Part shown: piece by piece, positions 13,560-25,107 of the stretch
Layout of the letters: the number at the start of each line of letters is the position of its first letter
Position numbering within the stretch: position 1 is the first letter of the stretch
From: Blattamonas nauphoetae
Taxonomy: Eukaryota; Preaxostyla; Oxymonadida
Direction of reading: 5' to 3'
DNA: 64,000 nt
NCBI GenBank assembly: GCA_033064195.1
Contig: JARBJD010000004.1
Location: 744,001-808,000 of the forward strand
Translations under genes and position numbers: made by a program
Notes under the pieces: model-generated
What the model saw: the letters and a program-made list of their open reading frames with translations, nothing else
The model's database searches: none
What the model was told of the DNA's origin: nothing

Positions 13560-14632
13560 ATGACAGATCCATCTCCTGATATCTCGATCTTTAATGAAAG
13601 CATTCAGCCTGGTATGTGTGCTTCTCTTGATTGAACTGTCTAGAGAGTTCCATGTTCCTGAATTGGGACGGACAAAGAATCGAGTCTCCAAATGACCAAT
13701 CGATGATGTTCCTGTCTCTGATCTCCGCGATACAAGAAGGCCATTCTTTTGAAAATTCTTTGGAGAAAAAAGGCATCCAGATTATCTCACAAATCTCGGA
13801 TTCATTCACTGTAGACGATAAAGTCATCTTTCACATTGTCCCATCGTCATCAGACGAATCCATGCGCGACTTTGTGGCAAATATCAATGTACTCCTTTCT
13901 TCAACCAACAAGACAATGATTACAGCATCAATGAAGATGCTCAAAAGTCAATCCCAAGATTGTTCAAACAATCACCTCCTTGCCCTTGTGAAAGCAGATC
14001 TGATCCCTCAACTCATCGCCACTCTCAATCCACAATCTGTTTCGTTGTCAGATTGTGCATATATCCACACATATCTCATGGATATCATCATCCATTCTGT
14101 CTGGTGGTCAACTCCGACTAGTCTCACATATCTCGGAATTGAAGATCGTGATGAACAACAAGCTGTTCGCGAGGTGGTTTTTCAGCAAGTTCTCGTTCCT
14201 TCGGAGAATTATATACGGCATTTGTGCGAAAATCGCTTTTCGATCATCGATGGAATGCATTCAGCAGAATTCATGACACTCATCCCACGACTCCTCCAAA
14301 TATCTCCATTCTATCAACACACGATGGATTTTGTTCTTCATATGCCAGTCTTTCTCACGATCACAAGTTGTCTGTCATTCTTCGAACATGATAACTCAAT
14401 CTGGGATTCTCTGCTTTCAATGAATGCTGTCCAAAGAGAATGGAACAAACATGGCAGAGAACTCCATCGAACAGGGACAGCAATCTTTCGATGTTTGAGA
14501 AAGGAGGGCATCGAAAGTATATTTGAGGAAAAGCTTCGAAACGACACAACCGCTCGCTATGGAAAATATATTGTTGAGAATTCGGTCAAATTGAACAACA
14601 AACAGGGCATGAACCTTCCACACCTTGAATAG
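13560..14632 (+). CDS. Array paralogue, copy B (intact, two exons)
   Basis: A short first exon (13560-13611, MTDPSPDISIF) joins exon 2 (13644-14632) across a 32-nt intron with GTATGT at its 5' end and CTAG at its 3' end. This gives 346 residues. The siblings have no intron here, so B (and perhaps F) forms a distinct branch; its N-terminal region is also more diverged (SSMFLNWDGQRIES in place of CSPFLNWNE). The rest follows the family: LVKADLIPQLIATLNPQSVSLSD, DEQQAVREVVFQQVLVPSE, then EGIESIFEEKL and GMNLPHL. The ACCCATAA-N28-ATG arrangement supports the spliced start. Function is unknown; the LVKADLIPQLI repeat pattern suggests an ARM-like helical fold. Confidence 0.8.
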
Positions 14633-15293
14633 AATCAGACAAGCACCAACGATGAAGTTTGGATTGTTGTTGCCGAACGGAAAGCGAGGAAAGTCAGTGG
14701 GATTGCATTCGAGGGATCGGAATACCGAAAAGGACGCCAAGTGATGACTGACAGCGAAGGACGGAACAACGGGTGATTGAGAAGAGGTGGTGGAGAGGGA
14801 GTGGCGGAGGGCAGGTTGTCGGACTGTCTGGCGAGTGAGGAACGGACACAATGACGGAGGGAAGGTCGGGAATGAGGACGAAGCGATTGTGTGTGTTGCA
14901 CATTTGGGGAGAGAAGTGTTGGGAATGAGGAGTGTCTGTCTGCTCTGTCTGGTGTTCGAATTGACGTTTCGGCTGAACTGGACGACATCCTCCAGCTTCG
15001 ATGAAGACAACACGCTTCAATGATCCCTGACCACACCCTCACTCATTCGACAATTCTGGTAACGAAGAAACAGACGTCCAGCAAGAGTTTTGAACGAGAA
15101 CAGTTCGATAGGAATGGACGAATCCATTGAGTATCCACGAACATTGACGCCTACATCTCTTCTCTTGCTTCCATCTCGTTCACAATCTTTCTCTTCGTTC
15201 ATGGATTATCTCAGACTTCTTTGGTTGATGTTTGCTGTTCATTTTTGGGGCATCCATCTCACATAGTCTCATAGTTTCTGTCTTTTTTCTCTG
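14633..15293. other. Intergenic region between copies B and C
   Basis: Only the first roughly 20 bp resemble the family 3' flank (GAATCAGACAAGCACCAACG); the rest differs from the other spacers. Minus-strand frames are open for up to 198 codons but are Ser/Pro/His-rich and non-repeating, so I do not call a gene. Confidence 0.4.
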
Positions 15294-15301
15294 ACCCATA
15301 A
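15294..15301 (+). promoter_or_regulatory. ACCCATAA box upstream of copy C
   Basis: TGACCCATAA with 28 nt between the box and the ATG at 15330. Confidence 0.65.
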
Positions 15302-15329
15302 CGAGTGATTCAACTCTGGATCCATCAGA

Positions 15330-16400
15330 ATGACAGAGATTGTCGAGAAAACAGACACCTCCTCAAGTCAAGCACGCTCTGCTTTGTCCTCTTCTCAGTT
15401 TCCATTTTCGAAGGATTGTGATCCGTTCTTGAAATGGAACGAAGATCCACGTGACTCTGGACACGAGCAAGCAATTGTCTTTCGATCTCTCGTTGCGACA
15501 CTGCAGCTCCAGTCTGCATTGGATGACTCTCTGGAAGCTAAAGCAGTGAGATTTCTAGAATCAATGTATCTGGATGATGAAGATTTAGCTGAGACTTTTC
15601 TCAGCAATTTTGCATCCTTCTCTGGTGAATCATTGACAAACTTCGTACAGTCCATCGTTGTGCTCATTTCTTCTGCCAGCAATGTCATCACCACAGCAGC
15701 AATGAAGATGCTCAAAACACTCTTTTCGAACTGTTCTCCTCAAGTCCAACTTACCCTTGTGAAAGCTGAACTGATTCCTCAACTCATCACCACTCTCAAT
15801 CCACAATCTGTTTCGTTGTCAGATTGTCAACATATCCACACCTGTCTCATTTTATGCATCATCAATTCTGTCTGGCTGTCAACTCCGTATGGTCTCACGT
15901 CTCTCGAAATTGAAGATCGTGATGAACAACAAGCTGTTCGCGAGACGGTTTTTCAACAAGTTCTCGTTCCATCGGAGAAGTATATTTGGCATCTGTGCAA
16001 AAACCGCTTCTCGATCATCGAGAGAGAGCAATCAATAGCTTTTATGGCTCTTCTCGCAGATCTCCTCCAAATATCGCCATACTATCAACCAACAATGGAT
16101 TTGGTTCAGACAATACCTGTCCTTCTCACGATCCCGAGTTGTCTCACATTCTTCGAAAATGAGATCTCGATCTCGCTGTTTCTGGATTATATGATCCATT
16201 TCCAGCGGGAATGGAGCAATGAAAGGGGAAACGTGCGCCAGATGTGGAAGTTAATGCTTGCAATGTTGAGAATGGAGGGCATTGAAGATGTGAATGATGA
16301 AATGCTTCTCAACAACAAAAATTCAGACTTAGGCCAAGATATTATTGATGAAGTGATCGAATTGAACAATCTGCATGGCATGAACTTTCCGAGGCTTTGA
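15330..16400 (+). CDS. Array paralogue, copy C (intact, 356 residues)
   Basis: Full-length, intronless member, a good type copy. Order of conserved blocks: a Ser-rich N-terminus (residues 1-30); CDPFLKWNE; HEQAIVFRSLVATLQLQSAL; DDSLEAKAVRFLE; FVQSIVVLISSASNVITTAA; LVKAELIPQLITTLNPQSVS; IEDRDEQQAVRETVFQQ; VLVPSEKYIWHLCKNRFSI; LLQISPYYQPTMDLVQ; TIPSCLTFFEN; RMEGIEDVNDEML; LNNLHGMNFPRL. No signal peptide or membrane segment is evident. The alternating helical pattern suggests ARM/HEAT-like packing (inference). Function is unknown. The upstream box and 3' flank are both present, so it looks functional. Confidence 0.88.
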   Translation: MTEIVEKTDTSSSQARSALSSSQFPFSKDCDPFLKWNEDPRDSGHEQAIVFRSLVATLQLQSALDDSLEAKAVRFLESMYLDDEDLAETFLSNFASFSGESLTNFVQSIVVLISSASNVITTAAMKMLKTLFSNCSPQVQLTLVKAELIPQLITTLNPQSVSLSDCQHIHTCLILCIINSVWLSTPYGLTSLEIEDRDEQQAVRETVFQQVLVPSEKYIWHLCKNRFSIIEREQSIAFMALLADLLQISPYYQPTMDLVQTIPVLLTIPSCLTFFENEISISLFLDYMIHFQREWSNERGNVRQMWKLMLAMLRMEGIEDVNDEMLLNNKNSDLGQDIIDEVIELNNLHGMNFPRL

Positions 16401-17081
16401 TAGAAACAGACAACGTGCAGAACACATTTCGAGCTGTTTCTGACTTCTTTTGGGCAATGCTGTTTGTGTGTCATCGTTTTCCGCTCTGGAATCACCTCAT
16501 CCTTTGCCAGAACGATTTCAGCGATTGTCGGGATGATTCCGCTCCTCAACCACAAATCGTCACTTTCGTCCTCAACGACTGGACACACTGCACAGTCGCC
16601 TGCCGTCTTGCCACTCCAACAGAGGACGATCTTGTCGTCTCTGTCGAGTTCCCAGCTCGCTTGGCCATACCACAAACGACACTCACTGCCACCATCGCTT
16701 CTGACTCCACTCCTTCAGCGTGGAAATCGACATTGGGAATGAGTTCAAGAACGACAATTTGGATGAGGTATCGCATCCGACATCGCCTGCACTGCATACA
16801 CTCGTTCTCCGAGTTCATTCACGCCCTTCAACTGCAGCACGATCTCCTCCCGCCACGGTCCCAGGCAATGCCGCCAACAGCCTCACACTCGCGTTGTTTA
16901 CAGCCGATGAAAGCGTCACTCCACACACTGTTCTTGGTCTTGCCTTCACAGCATTCAGAAGAATGAACTTTTCTTTTTGAACGACTCCTGCTTCAGATCG
17001 CCTCACTGTTTGTTAGTCCATTGTTTTGTTCGGTTAAGATGTCGATTTCATCTCAATCTCTTTCTTTGACCATTTGTCCTG
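16401..17081. other. 3' flank of copy C and relic coding-like sequence
   Basis: Bases 16402-16516 are the shared family 3' flank. Beyond it, plus-strand frames around 16540-16980 read like pieces of a real protein (VEIDIGNEFKNDNLDEV; SLTLALFTADESVTPHTVLG) but change frame, so this is probably a decayed unrelated gene end carried with the duplicated unit. Confidence 0.4.
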
Positions 17082-17089
17082 ACCCATAA
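17082..17089 (+). promoter_or_regulatory. ACCCATAA box upstream of copy D
   Basis: TGACCCATAA with 28 nt to the ATG at 17118. Confidence 0.65.
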
Positions 17090-17117
17090 TAAAAGTTTTC
17101 TTTATCAGTGTGTCAGA

Positions 17118-18191
17118 ATGACCGCGATAGACAACAACTCGGACTCCTCATCAAGTCAAGCACGCTCTGCTTTGTCCTCTTCTCAGTTTCCATTTTCGAC
17201 GGATTGCGATCCGTTCTTGAAATGGAACGAAGTTCCACTTGACTCTGAACACGAACAAGCAATTATCTTTCGATCTCTCGTGGCGACTCTGCAACTCCAG
17301 CCTGTACTTGATGACTCTCTGGAAGCTAAAGCCGTGAGACTTCTAGAATCTTTGATTCCAAGTGATGGCTTTTCAGCATATATTTTTCTGCACCACGTTG
17401 GACGAGCAATTGATGAGTCTTTGACGGACTTCGTTCAGTTTATTTTGGTGCTCGTTTCTTCAACCAGTCAGGTCATCACTACAGCTTCAATGAAGATGCT
17501 GAAAAATCTGATCCGAGAATGTACAACCAATCACCTCCTTACCCTCGTCAAAGCTGACCTGATCCCTCAACTCATCGCCACTTTCGATCCACCGTCCCTT
17601 TCGTTTACTGAAGCAGAAGATGTCCACACTTCTCTCTTGGACATCATCCTCAACCCCGTCTGGCTCGCAACACCGACTAGTCTCACATATCTCGAAATTG
17701 AAGATCGTGATGGACAACAAGCTGTTCGCAAGGCGGTTTTTCAGCAAGTTCTCGCTCCATCCGAGAAGTATATTTGGCATCTGTGTGTGAACCGCTATTC
17801 GATCATCGATGGCGACCAATCCACGTATTTTCTGGCTCTCCTCGCAGGAATCCTCGAAATATCGCCATAATATCAACCGACAATGGATTTCGTCCTGAAT
17901 ATGCCCGTCGCTCTCACGATCCCGAGTGGTCTCACATTCTTCGGAAGAGATGACTCAATCTGGGATTCACTCGCTCAGATGATCGATACCCAGTTTAAAT
18001 GGAACAAACAGAGCGGAAATATTCGCCAGATGGGGTTGACAGTGCATCGAATGTTGAGAATGGAGGACATCGAAGATGCGATTGAGACAAAGCTGCTCAA
18101 CGACACAATCAGCCGTGTCGGAGTGCGTATTGTTGCCTCTTCGATCGAATGGTGCAATTTGCATGGCATGAACCTTCCACACCTTTTGTAG
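17118..18191 (+). pseudogene. Array paralogue, copy D (one internal stop)
   Basis: 358 codons in one frame, very close to copy C at the N-terminus. A TAA at 17868-17870 replaces the first Tyr of the family motif ISPYYQPTM. The frame then continues unbroken to GMNLPHLL and a normal TAG. The promoter box and 3' flank are both intact. Either a recent pseudogene or a gene giving a 250-residue product. A sequencing error at one base cannot be excluded. Confidence 0.82.
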
Positions 18192-18550
18192 AAACATACA
18201 AGAACCTTCGAACTTTCCAACACGTTTCTGACTTCTTTTGGGACATACTGTTTGTAGGTCATCTTTATCGGCTCTGATATCACCTCATCCTTTGCCAGAA
18301 CGATTTATCTTCTCCGATCGTACTCCCTCCACTGTCCCTCTCCTCCAAAATAGAAGCTGTCCATCGTCACCATTCCTCGCAGTTTGTGTCGACGTCGTTG
18401 CTTCCTGATTGTTCGACAGCATCATCCTTCTTCTTGATTATCGACGATCGTGAATTCGCACTTCAGAATCGATTCCGCATCGACCGTCGTCCTGAACACT
18501 TCGGACAGCCGAGCAGGCTGCAATGGTTCCAACTCGCCAGTCTTTCTCTC
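18192..18550. other. 3' flank of copy D
   Basis: Bases 18192-18306 are the shared family 3' flank (ACTTCTTTTGGG; CCTTTGCCAGAACGATT). The remainder shows no gene I can support. Confidence 0.5.
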
Positions 18551-18916
18551 CCACACCCTTCCTCATTCGTTCCTCTCTCTCCTCATTCTCTCCAATCAAT
18601 GCACACCATCACAATCGATCGAACGTGCTGCTCCGATTTGATGGACTCTCCGACAACACGCCAGACGATCATCACCTCACTCTGAATGAGGACGAGCCAC
18701 AAATTGACTGTCGACAGACGACGACGAGATTGTGGGAGAGGTGGATTGTGTGAACATCACGAATGAGACGGAGTTGATGGACATGGTTCGAGCACACGAA
18801 CCATGAAGCATCTTTTCTCCATTAATCCATTTCCTCGCTTCTTCAATCTTTGCTTTTAGTTCCTTTTGGATAATTTCCAAATAACAGAGTTTTGCATTTT
18901 TGTGTCTGACCTATAA
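18551..18916 (+). repeat. Direct repeat unit with an orphan promoter-box relic
   Basis: About 360 bp matching 32531-32880 closely (for example GAATGAGGACGAGCCACAAA and CTTTTAGTTCCTTTTGGATA in both). At 32.9 kb this segment ends in the ACCCATAA box of copy I. Here it ends in ACCTATAA (18909-18916) and no family gene follows, so a copy appears to have been lost after duplication. A short frame in both repeats ends ...DCRQ...RERWIV, possibly a relic gene end. Confidence 0.75.
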
Positions 18917-20365
18917 TATACTGCGCGTCACGGCGACTAGATCCACCAGTAATTTTTGTTTTTTGACAGAACAAGAGAGAGTTGAGAGTTCATTTTTCAC
19001 TCACTTCAACTACCTTGAGTTATACATCTCTGTGATTTTTTTGGAAGAACAACTGTGAAAAATAAGAGAGAATGACATGAAATGCAACTATAGGGGGACA
19101 TTCGTCATACGACATGACATGTGATTCACCTCGGATTGCACTCACAAATGGAACAATGATTGTCAATGTCCGCGCAGAGATAGATCATGAAGGCTAGACG
19201 AAGAAGAAAGGGAAGAAATGAGACAGCTCTTCCTCTTGGAGGCTCTGTCAATACCGTCTCCAAGTTCACCAACACGCTGATCGTCGATGATTGACAGCGA
19301 ATCGCGAAATGAAAAGGCCCACCACAGCTTGACATCATCAAGATCTAGAAAAATGTTCAGATCGAAATCAAAACCAAGTCCTACAGAACAGTCGGTCAAC
19401 TGAAGAGAAATCTGAAAAGCAGCAAGTCAAGCCTTTCCTTCCAATGCATCTTCAAAATGAATCCAAACTGTCTCAATTCATCTTCCAGAGTTCCTCCGTC
19501 ACGTTCCAATCAATTTCAAAAACGTTTCGCTTTCGCAAAGAACACTCGTTCGAAAGGTTTGAATTGATGAGCTTTGAATGTTTGAGGATTCAAAAAATTC
19601 AAGAGGGAGAGGACCAGAGACATTCGACAATGACAGACGGAAAAAACATACCTTGCCAAGGATCAAGGTCACATATCACCTCTTTTAACTCAGGATTTGG
19701 GGATGGGTTGGGATTCGTTTTTCTGCCAAAGTTGTCTTCCGTGGAAAGAGTATGCTTTTGAAGCTTCCTCTGAGTCTCCCATCAAGTGACGAACCAAGGC
19801 CAAAATGTACCATCCCCTCCACACGCATGTCTTTCTCAGTGATATCACGGTCTGGAACAGGAAAACAATGGAACTTTCTAGAATCAAAAGGGGAAATATG
19901 AGCTAAGAATTTCATCCCACGGGTTCTTCCAACATGAACACCATCAAACACCTTCGGGGAAAACCTTTCTCACTTTTTTTTGAAAATTATGTGATTAATG
20001 TCATAATTGATTCACTTCGAAAGACAATCGTGCGTGCCACGAACTCGATCCCACAAGAAAGTATTGTCGATTTCGTTCTTTCATGTGGCGACAGCCTCCT
20101 CATGTGTTCCAATCGTGGAGGAAAAATGACGAAATATCAGAGCGGTCGAGCAGGATGAAGTGAATCACGTGTCATGTCGTGATGAACATGTCCATCATTT
20201 TTTTTGTGTTACAGTTTTCGTGTCACTCAGAATTTTTTGGTGTCCAATTTTTTATCACAAGGTGTCTAACTCTCTAAATTATCATTTACAGAAAATTGAA
20301 ACTAATTGTGCCTCTATTCAAAAAAAGAAAAACATTGTACAGCCGAATCAAGTCGTCGTGTCGGG
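18917..20365. other. Long stretch without a convincing gene
   Basis: Several frames are open for 70-100 codons on both strands. A plus-strand stretch (19934-20158) reads NTIKHLRGKPFSLFFENYVI ... SIPQESIVDFVLSCGD and a minus-strand stretch near 19160-19400 reads LDDVKLWWAFSFRDSLSII; either could be a single exon or relic. I cannot join them into a gene. Confidence 0.3.
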
Positions 20366-20373
20366 CAGTATAA
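20366..20373 (+). promoter_or_regulatory. Degenerate promoter box upstream of copy E
   Basis: CAGTATAA lies 25 nt before the ATG of copy E, where siblings have ACCCATAA. The core is only partly conserved, so confidence is low. Confidence 0.3.
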
Positions 20374-20398
20374 ACATTATTTCCCTGTTTCAATCCGA

Positions 20399-21472
20399 AT
20401 GACCAATTTGGATACAAATACAGATTCCTCTCCTGAAAGTTCATACTCTGGTTTGTCCTCCTCTCATTTTCCATTCTCAATAGACTGTTCCCCTTTCCTA
20501 AATTGGAGCGAAGGTTCTAGTTTATCTGTACACGGAAATGCCGTTGTCTTTCGATCTCTTGTTGCGACTATGAAATTACAGCCCGTACTTGATGTCTCTT
20601 TCGAAGCTAAAGTTGTGAAATTTCTCAAATCTGTGGATCTGCATGCTGCATTTTCATTTGAAGCTTTTCTGCGCAACTTTGCATCCTTATCTGATGATCC
20701 TCATTCAGACCTCGTCCAATCCATTGTGGTGATTATTTCCTCGCCCAGCAATGTCATAACCACAGCATCAATGAAGATGATTGATAGTCTGATTTGGCAA
20801 TGTTCAGCTGAAGCCATCCTTGCCCTCGTCAAAGCTGATCTGATCCCTCAAATCATCACCACTCTCAATCCACTGTCTCTTTCGTTGTCACATTGCGCAC
20901 ATATACACACCTATCTCATTCATCTCATCAACGCTTCTCAAAACCTCACAACTCCGGAAAAATTCAAACTTCTCAGAATTGAAGATCACGATGAACAACA
21001 AGCTGTTCACGAGACGGTTTTGCAGCAAGTTCTCGTCCCTTCGGAGAAGTATATAGGCCATTTGTGCATGAACCGCTATTCGATCATCGATGCTGAGCAG
21101 TGGAAGTATTTTCTGGATCTCATCACGCAATTCATCCGAAAATCTCCGTATTATCAACCAACAATGAATTTTGTTCTTCATATGCCTGTCATTTTCACGA
21201 TTCCAAGTTGTCTGACATTCTTCGAAGCCGAACGCTCAATCTGGTATTTGCTGTATTTCATGGTCAGGAACCAGCAGGAATGGAACAAACAAAGCAGAAA
21301 TATCCGTCGATCAGGGACAGCAATCTTTCGATGTTTGAGAATGGAGGGCATCGAAGATGGGTTTGAAGAAAAGCTGCAACACGACCGAAACTCACACTTC
21401 GGAGGAGATAATGTTGACGAAGTGATCGAATTGAACAACCTGCAGGGCATGAACCTTCCAAGGCGTCGGTAG
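20399..21472 (+). CDS. Array paralogue, copy E (intact, 357 residues)
   Basis: Full-length intronless member starting MTNLDTNTDSSPE, the same N-terminus as copy I (MTNLDTNTDCTSE), so these two are close relatives although 12 kb apart. Blocks are in family order: CSPFLNWSE, LVKADLIPQIITTLNPLSLS, IEDHDEQQAVHETVLQQ, VLVPSEKYIGHLCMNRYSI, TIPSCLTFFEAERSIWYLL, RRSGTAIFRCLRMEGIEDG, GMNLPRRR. The family 3' flank follows to about 21585. Only a weak promoter box is seen. A longer upstream frame exists, but the ATG at 20399 fits the siblings. Confidence 0.87.
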   Translation: MTNLDTNTDSSPESSYSGLSSSHFPFSIDCSPFLNWSEGSSLSVHGNAVVFRSLVATMKLQPVLDVSFEAKVVKFLKSVDLHAAFSFEAFLRNFASLSDDPHSDLVQSIVVIISSPSNVITTASMKMIDSLIWQCSAEAILALVKADLIPQIITTLNPLSLSLSHCAHIHTYLIHLINASQNLTTPEKFKLLRIEDHDEQQAVHETVLQQVLVPSEKYIGHLCMNRYSIIDAEQWKYFLDLITQFIRKSPYYQPTMNFVLHMPVIFTIPSCLTFFEAERSIWYLLYFMVRNQQEWNKQSRNIRRSGTAIFRCLRMEGIEDGFEEKLQHDRNSHFGGDNVDEVIELNNLQGMNLPRRR

Positions 21473-21585
21473 AAACAGACAAACACCAATGACAATTTCG
21501 ACCAGTTTCTTCATCCTTTTCGGCGACGCCGTTTGTGTCTCATGATTTTTTGCTCTGGAATCCCATCGTCCTTTGCCAATACGAT

Positions 21586-22206
21586 CCATATTCTCTCCCA
21601 ATTCTCCCTCCATCACCACCTCACTCTCGTTCGTCCATCCCCTCCCAATCACTCCTTCCCCACCCGCTCGTCACCTCTCCGAAACCCTTGCGAACTCATT
21701 GTTGTTTGTTCAAAATTGGGGATGGTGTCGGGAATGCTAGTCTTGCTTGGATGTGCGAGATTCTCCCAACATCACCAGCCGTGTGCGCATTGTGGCAGAA
21801 TCGGACGCTCGTTGTGTCTCTTTGCCGATTGTTCGCACTTCCTTGTTCTCCAACTCGGAAGGTTCGATCTGCGCGGATGTCGATGGAAGAGCGACCGAAG
21901 TTGGAGACAACTCGCTTCTGCGATGAATCACGCTCACTGCACTTCTCTGCTCATGCCACGGTGTGACTCAGCGATCGCGATGTCTGGTCTTCGAGCTCGC
22001 ACAACATCATCAATCCCCTCAATCCTCCAGAATGGTTGTTCGCACTCCCTGGCCCAATTGATCCGATGTAACATTGATTTCTATTAATGTATTGACATTT
22101 CGCAACCCTGTTCGACAATGCTTTCTCTCAAATTTCAAAACCTGTACTTGTGACCCATTCTTGAATACTCTTCCTAAGAAGCCTTGAAATACGAATCAAC
22201 ATTAAA
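21586..22206. other. Intergenic region after copy E
   Basis: Beyond the shared 3' flank (to about 21585) there are overlapping frames with Cys/Arg-rich content and no recognisable domain. A TGACCCATTC box-like sequence is at 22151-22160, 46 nt before the ATG at 22207. Confidence 0.4.
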
Positions 22207-23086
22207 TGACGATGTCTCTAAATGAACCTACTCCTTTTCGTATGTCCTATTTCTGTATTTTGTGATTCTTCCATTTTCTGTTTTCCTGAACTGGGATGGA
22301 GAACCAATCGAATCCACCTCGGAACGATTGGCCATATTTCGATCACTGGTTCAAATGGTGAAAGACAACCAATCATTCCCTCCTTCACTGGAAGACAAGA
22401 TTGTGTCTTTTTTCAGTCAGGTCAACATTCACTCTTCAGATGAAGTCGATTCCTTCGTCTTTGGCAATGTTCTCTCATCGCAACATGAATCATCAAGTGC
22501 GTTTGTTGAATCTGTGACTGTACTGATTTCATTGCCAAGTCAGCGTATTGTGGGAGAAACAATCGCATTCGTTTGGCGAGTGGTCCGTTCATGCAGCTCG
22601 AAGAAACGTCTCAGGCTCTTCAAGGATGACCTGATCGCCAAAATCATCCCGTCTCTCAACCTGCTCACACTTCCGTTTGCAGGTGCTGAAGATCTCCACT
22701 ATCACCTCATGTTTGTCATTGCCAACTTTCTCTGGCTCTCGACTCCTTTTGGCCTTGCATCTTTGGAACTGTCTCATCTTCATGAACATCAAGCCCTTCA
22801 CGAAACAGTTCTCAAACAAGTTCTGATGCCATCGGAAGCATATCTTCGCCATTTGTGTGTGAACTGTCATTCGATTGTGGATGGCAACCAATCCACTTCC
22901 TTCGTCCTCCTTCTTGCTCAGATCCTCAGAATCTGCCCATTTCATGACCCGACATTCAAATTCGTCCAAACCCTGCCCATCTTTCTCACACTCCCCAACA
23001 CTTTGTCATTTTTCGAAAAAGACACAATATCGACCTGTATCTCTGAGATGTGTAGACGATCAGGGTTTGATACTGTTGTCTTCTGA
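22207..23086 (+). pseudogene. Array paralogue, copy F (most divergent, ends unclear)
   Basis: The clear homology runs from about 22283 (FLNWDGEPIES) to 23086. It resembles copy B (FLNWDGQRIES) at the N-terminus, and an exon-1-like ATG (MTMSLNEPTPF) lies at 22207. That exon cannot be joined cleanly: a GTATGT donor is present but no AG precedes the exon-2 start. The body is substantially changed (LFKDDLIAKIIPSLNLLTL; LHEHQALHETVLKQVLMPSEA). The C-terminus ends early, in RRSGFDTVVF, losing about 40 residues. Either an old, diverging gene with an unseen first exon or a decayed copy. Confidence 0.55.
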
Positions 23087-23171
23087 TCTTGTTGAAGCCC
23101 ATCGATCGCTTTTCATTGAATCGCATCACAATCTCGCCCAATCCACCACATGTCATTCCTCATTCCGTGTT

Positions 23172-23843
23172 GGGCATGGATTCGGTATGTATGTCAAGCT
23201 TCGGTATGTATGTCAATTCGGTATGTATGTCAAAGATCTTCGGTATGTATGTCAAAACAAAACTGAGTTTCTGTCCCTATATTGGTGCCAATTCGATCAA
23301 ATTTCATACTTATTCATCGTTTCACAATACATTTTATTGTGGGGAGGTGATAGAAAGCAGATGAATGCCGATGAAGTGTGAAAAATGAGATGGGATCTTC
23401 ACGCATTTGGGTGTGTCACACACAAACGATTTATGATCGATATTCCGATATATTCCAACTATCTGAATCTCTTATAACCATTTGAAGCCGTCTCCACTCG
23501 AAATAGAGCATCAGCACCTCGATCCACCAAAGTCAAAGATCGTCCCTTTGTTCTCCTAGTATCGGCAACTTCATTTCAATTTCTCAATATTATCTCATGG
23601 AAGCACCTCTGAACATGATTAATAACAATATATCCTCATAAAAAGCAGATTGAGCACATGATATTGAAAGACACAAAAATGAATCCGAATGATCGATAAC
23701 ATTCCACCAATATATCATTCCGACTCTTCTCCCCGTGATGGTATGTATTGATGCCCTTTCTTCATTTTGCATCTATGGCTGTTGTAAAATGTGATAGTGA
23801 TGTTGCGTCAGATGGGCATGACATACATACCGAATGTATGCCC
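23172..23843. mobile_element. Small terminal-inverted-repeat element (MITE-like), about 670 bp
   Basis: The left end GGGCATGGATTCGGTATGTA and the inverted right end GGGCATACATTCGGTATGTA match over at least 24 bp. Inside the left end TCGGTATGTATGTCAA is repeated about four times (23182-23260). The interior has no gene. The GGTATGTAT core is also how the right terminus of the 4.35-kb element at 25361 begins, so the two may belong to one superfamily. No clear target duplication was found. Confidence 0.5.
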
Positions 23844-25007
23844 CGTGTTGATTCTGATTTACACATCATCTTTGCAAAATTCCAGTTTGAAAGTGGGTCC
23901 GTTGGACGAGATGGCGATGTCATCTGAATCGTGTTGGGAAAGTGAAGAATGTCTTCATCCTTCGGGACGGAGGTGACTGTGGCGGACGAGAGCGGAGCAT
24001 CGCATCTCCAGTGAGTGCTCAGTGAGACAATCCGAGGGAGGACGAGCAGAGATTTCTGTTGTGTGGAGGAAGGAGGGATGAGACCATGCGAATGTGGTGT
24101 GATGCCGTCCTTGACGATGCTGCTGCGAGCATGCCCAGCTGGACTGGCGTGATCTTATCAGAGGATGACGAGCATCTTCGCAAGAAATCTGTGGTTGAGC
24201 GAAGGGGGAGATTCTCCAGACACGATTCGGAGAGTTGAAAGAGGGATGACAACACGGAGCTTGTTGTCGCTTCGGAATGGAATTGTGGCGATTGCTTCAA
24301 AACCCGAGTCAACGTCATGATTCTTTCACAGCCAGCGAGGGATGGTGGAGATGGATGGTGTTGATTGGGATGAAGTGGGGGTGGTGGAGAAGGAGAGTGT
24401 GGGGACGATCGAAGAGGATTTGTGATCGTGAACGAGAGTCTGGTGGGCTCTGATCTTCGGATTGACACGAGTGCGGTTCAGTTGTTCAATGGAAAGGTGT
24501 GTGATGGTCCGTCGGACATTGCTTGCGCATATTTCGTCTTTCATCAGTCGGAGTGCAAGGATGGAAGGTTGATGTTCGGTTTAGCAAGAAAAATGTCTCT
24601 TCTTCGGCTTCAGACAAGTTCGATCCATCCATTTCGATGAACGTTCTAAACACACAAGCTGCATTGATGAAGCGTGAAGACACAACGGAGAACCCTGCTC
24701 CCGGACTATACTCCAAAATCGCTTTTCTCTGACATTCTCCAAGAGAGCGATGAGATGGCGGTTGATGTGGAAGGCGGGTTCTCAGCAAAATCGAAGCGGG
24801 CGACTGAGAAATGGCGTCGCTGGTGTCGAGCGATTCAATTGATTCTGATGGATGTGTCGATGCACACAGTTGACGCGAGATCAACCGTTCCTGTTGAGTG
24901 TTGAAGTTGGAGTGGTGTTTCCTTCGACATGAAGGAGAAGGTGAGTGTGGGGACCATCGAGGGAGACTGGCGAGAGAGAGTCCGAATCGACCCGGCAGAG
25001 GAAATCA
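23844..25007. other. Gene-free or decayed region
   Basis: Minus-strand frames near 24019-24884 are Ser/Thr/His-rich and change frame; they may be remnants of a gene end, but no domain is visible. Bases 25008-25107 are the family 3' flank of copy G in reverse orientation. Confidence 0.35.
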
Positions 25008-25107
25008 TGAAGTGATACCAGAGTCACCAAAGATCACACACAAACAGTGTTTGCTGTCCAAAAGAAGTCAGAAATAGATCGAAAGGATCGCTGGTGTTGG
25101 TTTCTTT

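Noticed and set aside
16397-16966. 189-codon plus-strand frame after copy C as a gene
   Set aside because: Its first part is the shared 3' flank, present after many copies where no such frame exists; no motif and no conserved start.
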